DNA of 22,902 nucleotides from an uncultured Actinomycetes bacterium (GTDB lineage: Bacteria; Actinomycetota; Actinomycetes; Nanopelagicales; Nanopelagicaceae): contig CAIMNT010000086.1 of assembly GCA_903842855.1 (NCBI GenBank), positions 1-22,902 of the forward strand. Reading direction: 5' to 3'. Every line of letters begins with the position of its first letter. Within the stretch, counting starts at the first letter, position 1. Positions 8,372-15,231 of this stretch are shown here, in pieces. The translations under genes were made by a program, and so were the position numbers. A model generated the notes under the pieces. The model was given only the letters and a program-made list of their open reading frames with translations. It made no database searches and was not told where the DNA came from.

Positions 8372-9015
8372 GTGCGATTTCATTACATCCATCCATCCGC
8401 TCGGCGATGATCTCTGATTCGTTAGACTTAATTGGAATCCGCAATAATGTAATGAGTAAAGAGATTAGACCTCTAGAACGTGGCATGAAGGTGATGGGGT
8501 ATGCCGCGACTATTGAGTTTGAACCATCTGAAGAGTTTGACCCTAATGATCCCTACGGACCTGCGATTGAATATCTGGATTCGCTTCAAGCAGGAGAAGT
8601 TGCCGTTGTTGCAACCGGTCAGAGCAACAGATCGGCATTCTGGGGTGAATTATTTTCAACTGCAGCACTTCGCCGAGGTGCAACGGGGGTTGTCTGTGAT
8701 GGACCTTTGCGCGATGTGAATGAGATTTTTGAGGTTGGCTTTAGCGCCTTTGGAGTAGGAACTCTTCCCTACGACTACAAGGGTCGAATGCGGGTGCGCA
8801 AAGTACGCGCAGATGTGGTCTGTGGTGGAGTCGCTGTAGCGCCTGGTGATTTCATCATCGCCGATATTGACGGTGTGGTCGTTGTCCCATCTTTCGCCAT
8901 CGATCAAGTCTTTACGGCAGCTAATGCTAGAGCGCAAGGTGAGAACCACGTATTAGCTGATTTAAAAGCGGGCAGTACCGTCCGCGAAGCATGGGATAAG
9001 CACCATCTACTCTAG
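8368..9015 (+). CDS. RraA-family protein (HMG/CHA aldolase-like)
   Basis: A 215-residue protein of the RraA/4-hydroxy-4-methyl-2-oxoglutarate aldolase family. It shows GELFSTAALRRGATGVV starting at Gly93, followed by DGPLRDVNE with Arg115, Asp116 and Glu119, which keeps the RDxxE/D arrangement used by the aldolases to bind metal and pyruvate. Then come GVGTLPYDYKG and a DIDGVVVVP motif near the C-terminus. Family members cleave 4-hydroxy-2-oxo acids or decarboxylate oxaloacetate; some instead regulate RNase E. The position inside a catabolic operon (4-bp overlap with MaoC) argues for an enzyme. In this pathway it could cleave or decarboxylate a 2-oxo-sugar acid, but that is inference. Confidence 0.85.
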   Translation: MSAISLHPSIRSAMISDSLDLIGIRNNVMSKEIRPLERGMKVMGYAATIEFEPSEEFDPNDPYGPAIEYLDSLQAGEVAVVATGQSNRSAFWGELFSTAALRRGATGVVCDGPLRDVNEIFEVGFSAFGVGTLPYDYKGRMRVRKVRADVVCGGVAVAPGDFIIADIDGVVVVPSFAIDQVFTAANARAQGENHVLADLKAGSTVREAWDKHHLL

Positions 9016-9032
9016 AGAAGGGGTAACACACT

Positions 9033-9899
9033 ATGAGCAGTCACGAACTAATTGATTCGCACCAGCACCTGTGGGTGATGAGCGAACGTGCCTATGACTG
9101 GATCGAACCTTCATATGGCGTTATCTACGATGACTTCACTCCCGAGAGACTCGAACCTGAGATTGGACGATCAGGTGTTACCGGCAGTGTCCTCGTGCAA
9201 GCGGCGGATACTTATGAAGATACCTTCTATATGCTCGATGTCGCTCATAAATATAAATTTGTTCGCGGAGTCGTTGGTTTCATTCCACTAGATAGAACAG
9301 CTGAAGCGGCTCGAGCGCTTAAAATCTTCTCTAAAGACGATTATTTCAAAGGTGTTCGCAATCTGACGCACAACTATGCGGATAAGAAATATGAATCAGA
9401 TGACAAATGGATACTGCGTCCCTCGGTGTTAGATACCTTGGCAATCGTGGAAGAGAGTGGACTCGCTTTTGACTACGTCGCGGTTAACGAGGCACATCTT
9501 GCCAATGTCGCTATTCTCGCCAAGAAATTCCCAAAACTTAAGATCGTTATCGATCACTTTGGAAAACCCAATATTGCTGGGAAAGTTATGGAACCGTGGG
9601 CTGGGCAGATGTCAGAGCTAGGTCAGTTCTCCAATGTCTATGGAAAGTTCTCTGGACTAAATACTGCATCGGCTGCGGGATGGACCGTCGCTGATTGGCA
9701 ACCGTTCGTCGATCATATGGTGCGGAGCTTTGGAGCGCATCGCATTTTGATGGGCGGGGATTGGCCAGTTATCACTTTGATGGATAACTATGTCGAGGTT
9801 TGGAAGGCTCAGGTAGCAGCGCTTGCAAACTACAGTGAGAAAGATCAAGAGTGGATTAAGAGCAAGACCGCAATTGAAGTCTATGGATTGAAGGGATAA
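9033..9899 (+). CDS. Amidohydrolase-family L-fuconolactonase-type lactonase
   Basis: A 288-residue TIM-barrel hydrolase of the COG3618/PF04909 group. It begins with the HxH metal motif IDSHQHLW (His10, His12) and continues with KGVRNLTHNY, VIDHFGKP (His175) and ILMGGDWPV (Asp243). These are the normal landmarks of fuconolactone, rhamnonolactone and related lactonases. The ATG follows AGAAGGGG with about 8 nt spacing, one of the clearer ribosome sites in the operon. It lies 3 bp before the mutarotase gene. Inferred reaction: opening of the 1,4- or 1,5-lactone made by the aldo/keto reductase to give the 6-deoxyaldonate. Other lactone substrates are possible because the family is broad. Confidence 0.85.
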   Translation: MSSHELIDSHQHLWVMSERAYDWIEPSYGVIYDDFTPERLEPEIGRSGVTGSVLVQAADTYEDTFYMLDVAHKYKFVRGVVGFIPLDRTAEAARALKIFSKDDYFKGVRNLTHNYADKKYESDDKWILRPSVLDTLAIVEESGLAFDYVAVNEAHLANVAILAKKFPKLKIVIDHFGKPNIAGKVMEPWAGQMSELGQFSNVYGKFSGLNTASAAGWTVADWQPFVDHMVRSFGAHRILMGGDWPVITLMDNYVEVWKAQVAALANYSEKDQEWIKSKTAIEVYGLKG

Positions 9900-9902
9900 A
9901 CC

Positions 9903-10226
9903 ATGCAACGTTTCGCATCAGTAATTGGAATGAAGCCAGAGCATCGAGAAGAGTATGAGCGGTTACATGCCGCTGTCTGGCCGGATGTTCTTAAGCAGAT
10001 CTATCAGAGCAATATCCGTAATTACTCGATCTATCGATACGGTGAGATTCTCTTCTCGTATTTCGAGTATGTAGGCGATGACTTTGCGGCGGATATGGCG
10101 AAGATGGCTGAGGATCCAACCACCCAACGTTGGTGGGATATCTGTAAGCCACTTCAGACACCGGTCGAAGATCGCAAGCCTGGTGAGTGGTGGTCTGACA
10201 TTCCCGAGATCTTTCACGTCGACTAA
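9903..10226 (+). CDS. rhaM: L-rhamnose mutarotase
   Basis: A 107-residue dimeric ferredoxin-like protein of the RhaM family (about 104 residues is usual). The conserved catalytic His is in RLHAAVWPDVL at residue 22, the same number as in E. coli RhaM. NYSIYRYGEILFSYFEY and TQRWWDICKPLQTP are also typical. It speeds alpha/beta anomer exchange of L-rhamnose; homologues in fucose clusters act on L-fucose or related sugars. It lies 3 bp after the lactonase gene and 23 bp before the CoA-transferase gene. Its presence is strong support for a 6-deoxyhexose (or similarly configured) substrate of this operon, because the dehydrogenase uses one anomer. Confidence 0.9.
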   Translation: MQRFASVIGMKPEHREEYERLHAAVWPDVLKQIYQSNIRNYSIYRYGEILFSYFEYVGDDFAADMAKMAEDPTTQRWWDICKPLQTPVEDRKPGEWWSDIPEIFHVD

Positions 10227-10249
10227 CCAACTACTTATAAGGAGATAAT

Positions 10250-11434
10250 GTGATTACCCGCCAGCCCCGGCCAGAACTACCCCTCGATGGGATCTTGGTT
10301 CTTGATTTCTCGCAATTTTTAGCGGGACCTGTTGCGGCTATGCGCTTGGCAGATCTAGGTGCACGGGTTATCAAAATTGAACGGCCTGGCTCTGGAGATA
10401 TCGGCCGGACTCTGGCCTTCGCAGGTCTGGAGAGCGACGGGGACACCCTCTCCTTCCACATCATGAACCGCAATAAAGAGAGCTTCGCCGCTGACTTGAA
10501 GAGCGCTGACGATAAGGCCGAGGTCTGGGAGCTGATCAAACAGGCGGATGTCATCATTCAAAACTTTCGTCCAGGAGTAATCGAGCGTCTGGGTTTTGGT
10601 TATGAGGATGTGAAGAAGGTAAATCCTGGAATCATCTATGCGAGTGCCTCCGGTTATGGTGCAACAGGTCCATGGAAAGACCGTCCCGGTCAGGATTTGT
10701 TGGCGCAGTCGATCTCGGGATTTCCCTGGCTCAACGGCTCTAAAGATATGCCACCTATTCCGGTAGGAATTGCAGTTGCGGATATCTTCACCTCAGCGCA
10801 TATCGCTCAAGGAGTCACGGCGCTTCTGCTTCGTCGAGAGCGCACCGGTGTCGGTGGACACGTGGAATCGAGTTTGATCGAGTCAATGTTAGATCTGCAA
10901 TTTGAATTGCTGAGCGCTCATATGTTCGATCAAGAAGTCGTCGTAAATCGCGGTGCTAAGAACTCTGCACATGCATTCTTGCCTGCTCCTTATGGTTTAT
11001 ATGCAACGAGCAATGGATACATTGCAATCGCGATGAATCCGATTCCAAAAATTGGTGAATTACTAAGCATTGATTTCAGCGGATACGCCGATCCTGATAC
11101 CTGGTGGTCCCATCAAGAAGAGATTATGAGGATCTTGACGGAGAAACTCGCTACTAATTCAACGGAGCATTGGCTGGAAATTCTTGACGGTGCCGATGTT
11201 TGGTGCGCACCTGTCCTAACTCTTCCTGAACTTGTGAACCACGAAGGTTTCAAAGAGCTCGACATGATGCAAGCGACCACAAGACATTCAATCGATGGTA
11301 GTGCCGAAATTTCGATTTCCACAACCAGGTCACCGCTTCGGATTGATGGCCGCCCACTTAAAAGTAGTAAAGGTGCGCCACATGTCGGTGAAGATACCGA
11401 GAAAATTAGAGAAGAGTTGCTCAAGGGGGAGTAA
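10250..11434 (+). CDS. CaiB/BaiF family III CoA-transferase
   Basis: A 394-residue enzyme of the interlocked-dimer family III. The N-terminal motif is LPLDGILVLDFSQFLAGPVA, followed by LADLGARVIKIERPGSGD, IIQNFRPGVIERLG and IYASASGYGATGP. The catalytic aspartate of the family is expected at Asp149 (PGQDLLAQ). The start is GTG at 10250, selected by TAAGGAGAT close upstream, the strongest Shine-Dalgarno in the operon. Known role: CoA transfer between carboxylates, for example with succinyl-CoA as donor. A CoA-transferase is not part of the textbook non-phosphorylative fucose/rhamnose pathway, so its acid substrate is unknown. It overlaps the second MaoC-like gene by one base (TAATG). Confidence 0.88.
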   Translation: MITRQPRPELPLDGILVLDFSQFLAGPVAAMRLADLGARVIKIERPGSGDIGRTLAFAGLESDGDTLSFHIMNRNKESFAADLKSADDKAEVWELIKQADVIIQNFRPGVIERLGFGYEDVKKVNPGIIYASASGYGATGPWKDRPGQDLLAQSISGFPWLNGSKDMPPIPVGIAVADIFTSAHIAQGVTALLLRRERTGVGGHVESSLIESMLDLQFELLSAHMFDQEVVVNRGAKNSAHAFLPAPYGLYATSNGYIAIAMNPIPKIGELLSIDFSGYADPDTWWSHQEEIMRILTEKLATNSTEHWLEILDGADVWCAPVLTLPELVNHEGFKELDMMQATTRHSIDGSAEISISTTRSPLRIDGRPLKSSKGAPHVGEDTEKIREELLKGE

Positions 11435-11952
11435 TGCAAAATCCAAATCCAGATCCAACCGCTAGATATCGGGTTCCGGTATGGAACCAAGATGTGAAGT
11501 TATATGAGGATTATCAAGTGGGTGAGGTTGATCGCTCCATCAGAAGAACGATCTCTGAAGGGGAGGTAATGCTCTTTAGTTCACTTCTGGTTGATCTCCA
11601 CCCATATGTTGCTGACGATAAGTGGGCGCGAGAAGAAGGACTCTTTGGAAAGCGCATCGTACCTGGAGCGCTTGTCTTCGGGTATGGGATGGGACTCTTC
11701 GCACACAACAATGTAAATACTTTCTCATATGGGTATGACAGATTGCGTTTTATCAAGCCAGTTTTTATCGGTGACACGATTTACGCCATGCGTACTTTGA
11801 TTGAAAAGGTTCCCAAGTACGAGAACATGGGACTTATCCGCGTTAGTTACGAAGTCTTTCGTGCCGACAATGAGGAGTTAGTTCTATATACCGAACATCT
11901 GCAGACTGTGCTCTATCGCACCTCGCAGCAAGAGAATCAGGTACAACCATGA
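11434..11952 (+). CDS. MaoC-like hotdog protein, possible hydratase variant
   Basis: A 172-residue single hotdog-domain protein with a short polar N-terminal extension. Landmarks are KLYEDYQVGEVDRSIRRTIS, then VDLHPYVADDKWA, GKRIVPGALVFGYGMGLF and YGYDRLRFIKPVFIGDTI, all in family order. At the catalytic site Asp54 is kept, but the sequence runs D-L-H-P-Y-V, so the usual NP-x-His histidine is replaced by Val59 and a histidine sits at the Asn position (His56). It may therefore be a non-standard hydratase, a thioester-binding partner of the other MaoC, or a thioesterase. It starts within the CoA-transferase stop and overlaps the next gene by 4 bp, tying it functionally to the CoA-transferase. 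Confidence 0.8.
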   Translation: MQNPNPDPTARYRVPVWNQDVKLYEDYQVGEVDRSIRRTISEGEVMLFSSLLVDLHPYVADDKWAREEGLFGKRIVPGALVFGYGMGLFAHNNVNTFSYGYDRLRFIKPVFIGDTIYAMRTLIEKVPKYENMGLIRVSYEVFRADNEELVLYTEHLQTVLYRTSQQENQVQP

Positions 11953-13034
11953 TCGATTTATTTAAAGATGTTTCAGAATTCTGCAATTTTGAGATTGCAG
12001 AAGCGCATAAGGTTCCGATTGCAATCATTGGTGCCGGTGGAATCGTAGACGGCGCTCACCTACCTGCATATAAAATCGCAGGAGTTGAAGTTGTCGGTAT
12101 CTTTGATGTTGATCAGGCAAAGGCTAAGGATGTCGCTGGTCGCCACAGGATTCCTAAGGTCTACAGTTCACTTGAAGAGTTATTGGCAGATCCTAGGTCG
12201 ATTATTGTTGATATCGCGGTGCCCGCTTCCCTCCAGCCCGCCATCTTCTATCAAGTTGCTGCGGCAAAGAAACATATATTGGCGCAGAAGCCCATGGCCA
12301 CGACCGTTGCCGATGGAGTGAAGATGGCCCAAGCGGTAGCCGATAATGGAATTATCGCCGCCGTTAACCACCAACTTCGTTTTGAGGAGGGTATGGCGGC
12401 GGCATACAGAATGGTGGAGCTCGGTTGGGTTGGCAAAGTTACCAATGTGACGATCGAGGTCAATCTAGTTACCCCGTGGGAGATGTGGCCTTGGGCTAAG
12501 GATTTAGAGCGCTTGGAGATTATGCTCCACTCCATTCACTACCACGACGTAATTCGTTGGTTCTTAGGTGAGCCCAATACCGTTTTTTGCGTTGCCGGTC
12601 GTACTCACGGCCAATACCCCGTAGGCGAGACTCGCACAATAAGTACCTACGCTTATGACGAAGGCGTCACTGCGTTAGTGCATGCCAACCACATCAATCG
12701 CGGTGGCGATAATCGTGCGGAGTTCCGCATCGATGGAGATCTAGGATCGATCCGAGGCACTCTTGGACTGCTTTACGACTATCCGGTTGGACGCGTTGAT
12801 ACCGTGGAAGTTAATTCTCAGGTGGTGCCAACCGATGGATGGACGCCTTATCCCGTCACAACACGCTGGTTCCCCGATGCATTTAGAGGAACGATCGGTT
12901 CGGTAATGCGAGCAATCGCGATTGGTACACCTCTGCGCAGTAGCGTCGCGGAGACGGTTGGAACTTTGCGACTCGTAGAAGCGCTCTACCAATCAATGGA
13001 TAGTGGGTTAAGCGTCAAGCTTGGTAATCAATAA
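11949..13034 (+). CDS. Gfo/Idh/MocA-family NAD(P)-dependent oxidoreductase
   Basis: A 361-residue two-domain oxidoreductase. The Rossmann domain has GAGGIVDGAHLPAY near residue 27 and FDVDQAKA, with the family lysine as Lys114 in LAQKPMATTV (QKP instead of the commoner EKP). The C-terminal alpha/beta substrate domain has HSIHYHDVIRW (His194, His197, His199). It starts in an ATGA overlap with the MaoC-like gene and is the last gene of the + strand train. Its stop overlaps the stop of the convergent FAH gene by 20 bp. Members oxidise or reduce sugars, inositols and aldoses. Here it may act on a sugar epimer or an alternative substrate; nothing in the sequence fixes it. Confidence 0.85.
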   Translation: MIDLFKDVSEFCNFEIAEAHKVPIAIIGAGGIVDGAHLPAYKIAGVEVVGIFDVDQAKAKDVAGRHRIPKVYSSLEELLADPRSIIVDIAVPASLQPAIFYQVAAAKKHILAQKPMATTVADGVKMAQAVADNGIIAAVNHQLRFEEGMAAAYRMVELGWVGKVTNVTIEVNLVTPWEMWPWAKDLERLEIMLHSIHYHDVIRWFLGEPNTVFCVAGRTHGQYPVGETRTISTYAYDEGVTALVHANHINRGGDNRAEFRIDGDLGSIRGTLGLLYDYPVGRVDTVEVNSQVVPTDGWTPYPVTTRWFPDAFRGTIGSVMRAIAIGTPLRSSVAETVGTLRLVEALYQSMDSGLSVKLGNQ

Positions 13035-13863
13035 CTTTATTAGTTATCTCACCGATTCCGCCAATACCAGTCTCGATGAGTTGTCCTCCGCGAAGATACT
13101 TGGTGGGGTTAAAGCCCATACCTACTCCGCCAGGAGTTCCTGTATTAATAACGTCGCCAGGGAATAGCTCCATGAATTGCGATATGTACCAGACCAAGTG
13201 ATCTATACCAAAGAGGAGATCTGAGGTATGTGAATCTTGGCGAATCTCGCCATCAACCTTGCACCAGATATGAAGATTTGTAGCGTTGATGGAATCTGCT
13301 GTAACAATCACCGGTCCCATGGGATTGAAATTTGGGAAAGACTTTCCCTTGACCCATTGACCTGAACGTTCCAATTGCCAATGGCGCTCGCTGATATCTT
13401 GCGAGATGCTATAACCCAAGATATGTTTTTTGGATTCTTCTGGGCTCTTTAGATAAAGGGCGCGTTTTCCTATGACGACGGCTAGCTCCACCTCATAGTC
13501 GGTAGCTGTACTTCCTGGCGGAATCACAACATCGTCGTTGGGTCCAATAAATGAATCCGGAGCCTTCATAAATACGATTGGTTCCGTAGGAGTTTGGGCA
13601 TTTGTCTCTGCGATGTGTTTTACATAATTGAGACCCACGCAGATGAGTTTTGTAGGGCGGGTTAGCGGAGCGCCAATTCTCTCTGAGCCAAATTCAGTAC
13701 TTTCAAGCTTAGAGAGGTCGGCCATGCTGACCTTGGCGAGCGCTCCATTTTCCAGAGCCTCACGGCTCCAGTCACCGATGAGAGAGTCCACGAAGTAAGC
13801 ACGGTCGTGTTCGACCACTACTGGACGCTCTTTACCAACTGCGCCAACTCGAGCTATTTTCAT
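13015..13863 (-). CDS. FAH-family 2,4-diketo-3-deoxy-L-fuconate (rhamnonate) hydrolase
   Basis: A 282-residue fumarylacetoacetate-hydrolase-fold enzyme. An N-terminal small domain (1-70) precedes the FAH core: ICVGLNYVKHIAET, DYEVELAVVIGK (metal-binding acidic cluster), GYSISQDISERHWQLERSG, QWVKGKSFPNFNPMGP and NTGTPGGVGMG. The SQD-SER-x-x-QLER-x-GQW-x-KGKS pattern matches the subgroup that hydrolyses 2,4-diketo-3-deoxy-L-fuconate or L-rhamnonate to pyruvate + L-lactate. The ATG is preceded by a G-rich GGCGGGGG. It lies 22 bp downstream of lldD, which would consume the lactate. Broader FAH acylpyruvases remain an alternative, but the neighbours fit this role well. Confidence 0.87.
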   Translation of the reverse strand: MKIARVGAVGKERPVVVEHDRAYFVDSLIGDWSREALENGALAKVSMADLSKLESTEFGSERIGAPLTRPTKLICVGLNYVKHIAETNAQTPTEPIVFMKAPDSFIGPNDDVVIPPGSTATDYEVELAVVIGKRALYLKSPEESKKHILGYSISQDISERHWQLERSGQWVKGKSFPNFNPMGPVIVTADSINATNLHIWCKVDGEIRQDSHTSDLLFGIDHLVWYISQFMELFPGDVINTGTPGGVGMGFNPTKYLRGGQLIETGIGGIGEITNKVIDYQA

Positions 13864-13885
13864 ATTCCCCCGCCTAGTGATTGGT

Positions 13886-15142
13886 TTATTGTGGAAGTCT
13901 GCCCAAGCCTTGATGTGTCTGCAAGATACGCACGTGTCTTGGCTCTAACTCCTCAAGCGAGTTAACTCCAAGCAATTTCATGTTTCGGCTGATCTGCACT
14001 TTAAGAATTTCCAGAGCGCGTTCAACACCGAGTTGCCCACCAGCCATTAAGCCATACAGATAGGCACGTCCGATATATGTGAAATCTGCCCCCAGTGCAA
14101 TTGCCGCCAATATATCGGCCCCATGCATAATGCCGGTGTCTAAGTGAATCTCGGTATCGCCTTTAAGTTCACGCTTTACATCAACTAAGAGATGCAGAGG
14201 AACTGGAGCGCGATCAAGTTGGCGCCCACCATGGTTTGAGAGCAAGATCGCATCAGCACCAGCCCTAGCGGCGCTCTTTGCATCGTCCAAGGTCTGTATT
14301 CCCTTAACCGTTAATTTGCCCTTCCATTGCGTTCTAATCCACTTAAGGTCTTCAAAGGTCATGGATGGATCGAACATAAAATCAAGAAGTTCTGCCACAG
14401 TGCCGTTCCAGTTAGACATTGAAGCGAAACTAATTCCGGGAGTTGTGAGAAAGTTGATCCACCACTCCGGTTTTGGAATTGCATCGGCCAATGTTTTTCC
14501 AGTTAGACGAGGTGGGATCGTTAAACCGTTGCGAACATCGCGTAGTCGCGCACCTGCAACTGGAACATCCACTGTAAGTAACAAGTGATCGACTCCCGCG
14601 GCTTCGGCACGGCGTACCAATTCCATACTTCGGTCGCGGTCTTTCCACATGTAGAGCTGGAACCAGTTGGTGCCATCCGGCGCTGCAGCGACCACATCTT
14701 CAACTGTGGTTGTACCGAGAGTAGATAGCGTGAAAGGGATACCGAACTTGGCAGCAGCGCGAGCACCTGCTCGTTCGCCTTCAGTGTGCATCATGCGGGT
14801 GAATCCGGTCGGGGCAATTCCAACGGGGAGCGCGAACTTCTTACCTAAGACTTCACAACTGGTGTCGAGAGTGCTGACATCCTTGAGAATGTTGGGGCGA
14901 AACTCCAGATCTAAGAAGGCTTGGCGAGCCCGCTCGAGGGTGACCTCTGACTCGGCCGATCCATCTGTGTAATCAAAGGGTCCTTGGGGGGTGCGCTTCT
15001 TGGCGATCTCCCGCAGATCCCAGATAGTCAGGGCGCTGGCAAGGCGACGTTCTTTGCGATGAAGCGTCGGCCCCGTGAACTTTAGGAGTGGAGCGAGTTC
15101 TGAGACCTTAGGAAACTGCCGTTTTACATTTGGAATTTCCAC
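13886..15142 (-). CDS. lldD: FMN-dependent L-lactate dehydrogenase (LldD2-like)
   Basis: A 418-residue alpha-hydroxyacid oxidising flavoprotein, close in layout to mycobacterial LldD2. FDYTDGSAESE near the start, PVGIAPTGFTRMMHTEGERA, WFQLYMWKDRDR, DVPVAGARLRDVRNG and the active-site LLSNHGGRQLD (catalytic His304) are all present. It oxidises L-lactate to pyruvate, normally feeding the respiratory chain. The start is GTG at 15142, supported by GAGGAGG (15150-15156) with 7-nt spacing. A promoter (TTTACT-N17-TATGAT) is visible upstream, so lldD leads a unit with the FAH gene. Its place next to a hydrolase that releases L-lactate explains its presence here. Glycolate or mandelate activity cannot be excluded. 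Confidence 0.93.
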   Translation of the reverse strand: MEIPNVKRQFPKVSELAPLLKFTGPTLHRKERRLASALTIWDLREIAKKRTPQGPFDYTDGSAESEVTLERARQAFLDLEFRPNILKDVSTLDTSCEVLGKKFALPVGIAPTGFTRMMHTEGERAGARAAAKFGIPFTLSTLGTTTVEDVVAAAPDGTNWFQLYMWKDRDRSMELVRRAEAAGVDHLLLTVDVPVAGARLRDVRNGLTIPPRLTGKTLADAIPKPEWWINFLTTPGISFASMSNWNGTVAELLDFMFDPSMTFEDLKWIRTQWKGKLTVKGIQTLDDAKSAARAGADAILLSNHGGRQLDRAPVPLHLLVDVKRELKGDTEIHLDTGIMHGADILAAIALGADFTYIGRAYLYGLMAGGQLGVERALEILKVQISRNMKLLGVNSLEELEPRHVRILQTHQGLGRLPQ

Positions 15143-15166
15143 GCCTACGCCTCCTCGGGTAATTTG

Positions 15167-15182
15167 AAAATCATATAGGATT
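15167..15182 (-). promoter_or_regulatory. Shared 16-bp near-palindrome at lldD promoter (candidate operator)
   Basis: On the - strand this reads AATCCTATATGATTTT, identical over all 16 bases to 17156-17171 on the + strand. The core ATCcTATAtGAT is an imperfect palindrome of the kind bound by GntR-family dimers. It contains the lldD -10 element, so a repressor bound here would block transcription. The regulator is not encoded in the window. Confidence 0.6.
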
Positions 15183-15198
15183 AATAGATATTAGTAAA
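15170..15198 (-). promoter_or_regulatory. Promoter of lldD-FAH unit
   Basis: On the - strand, -35 TTTACT (15193-15198), a 17-bp spacer and -10 TATGAT (15170-15175) are followed by a start point expected near 15163. This gives a leader of about 21 nt that carries the GAGGAGG site of lldD. The match is 4/6 and 5/6 to the vegetative sigma consensus. Confidence 0.6.
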
Positions 15199-15201
15199 CG
15201 C

Positions 15202-15216
15202 GCCCCAGTGAGGGGC
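15202..15216 (-). terminator. Weak hairpin after the 632-residue protein gene
   Basis: GCCCC (15202-15206) and GGGGC (15212-15216) flank a 5-nt loop, just past the - strand stop at 15232. On the - strand it is followed by GCGTTTAC rather than a clean T run. It may end the upstream transcript before the lldD promoter; a competing GTGAG/CTCAC pairing (15208-15212 with 15219-15223) is also possible. Confidence 0.35.
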
Positions 15217-15231
15217 TGCTCACACTAGGGC

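Noticed and set aside
13031..13047. ATAACT-ttatt-AGTTAT hairpin at the convergent Gfo/FAH junction as a terminator
   Set aside because: Only six A/T-rich pairs lying inside the FAH coding end; too weak to support termination.
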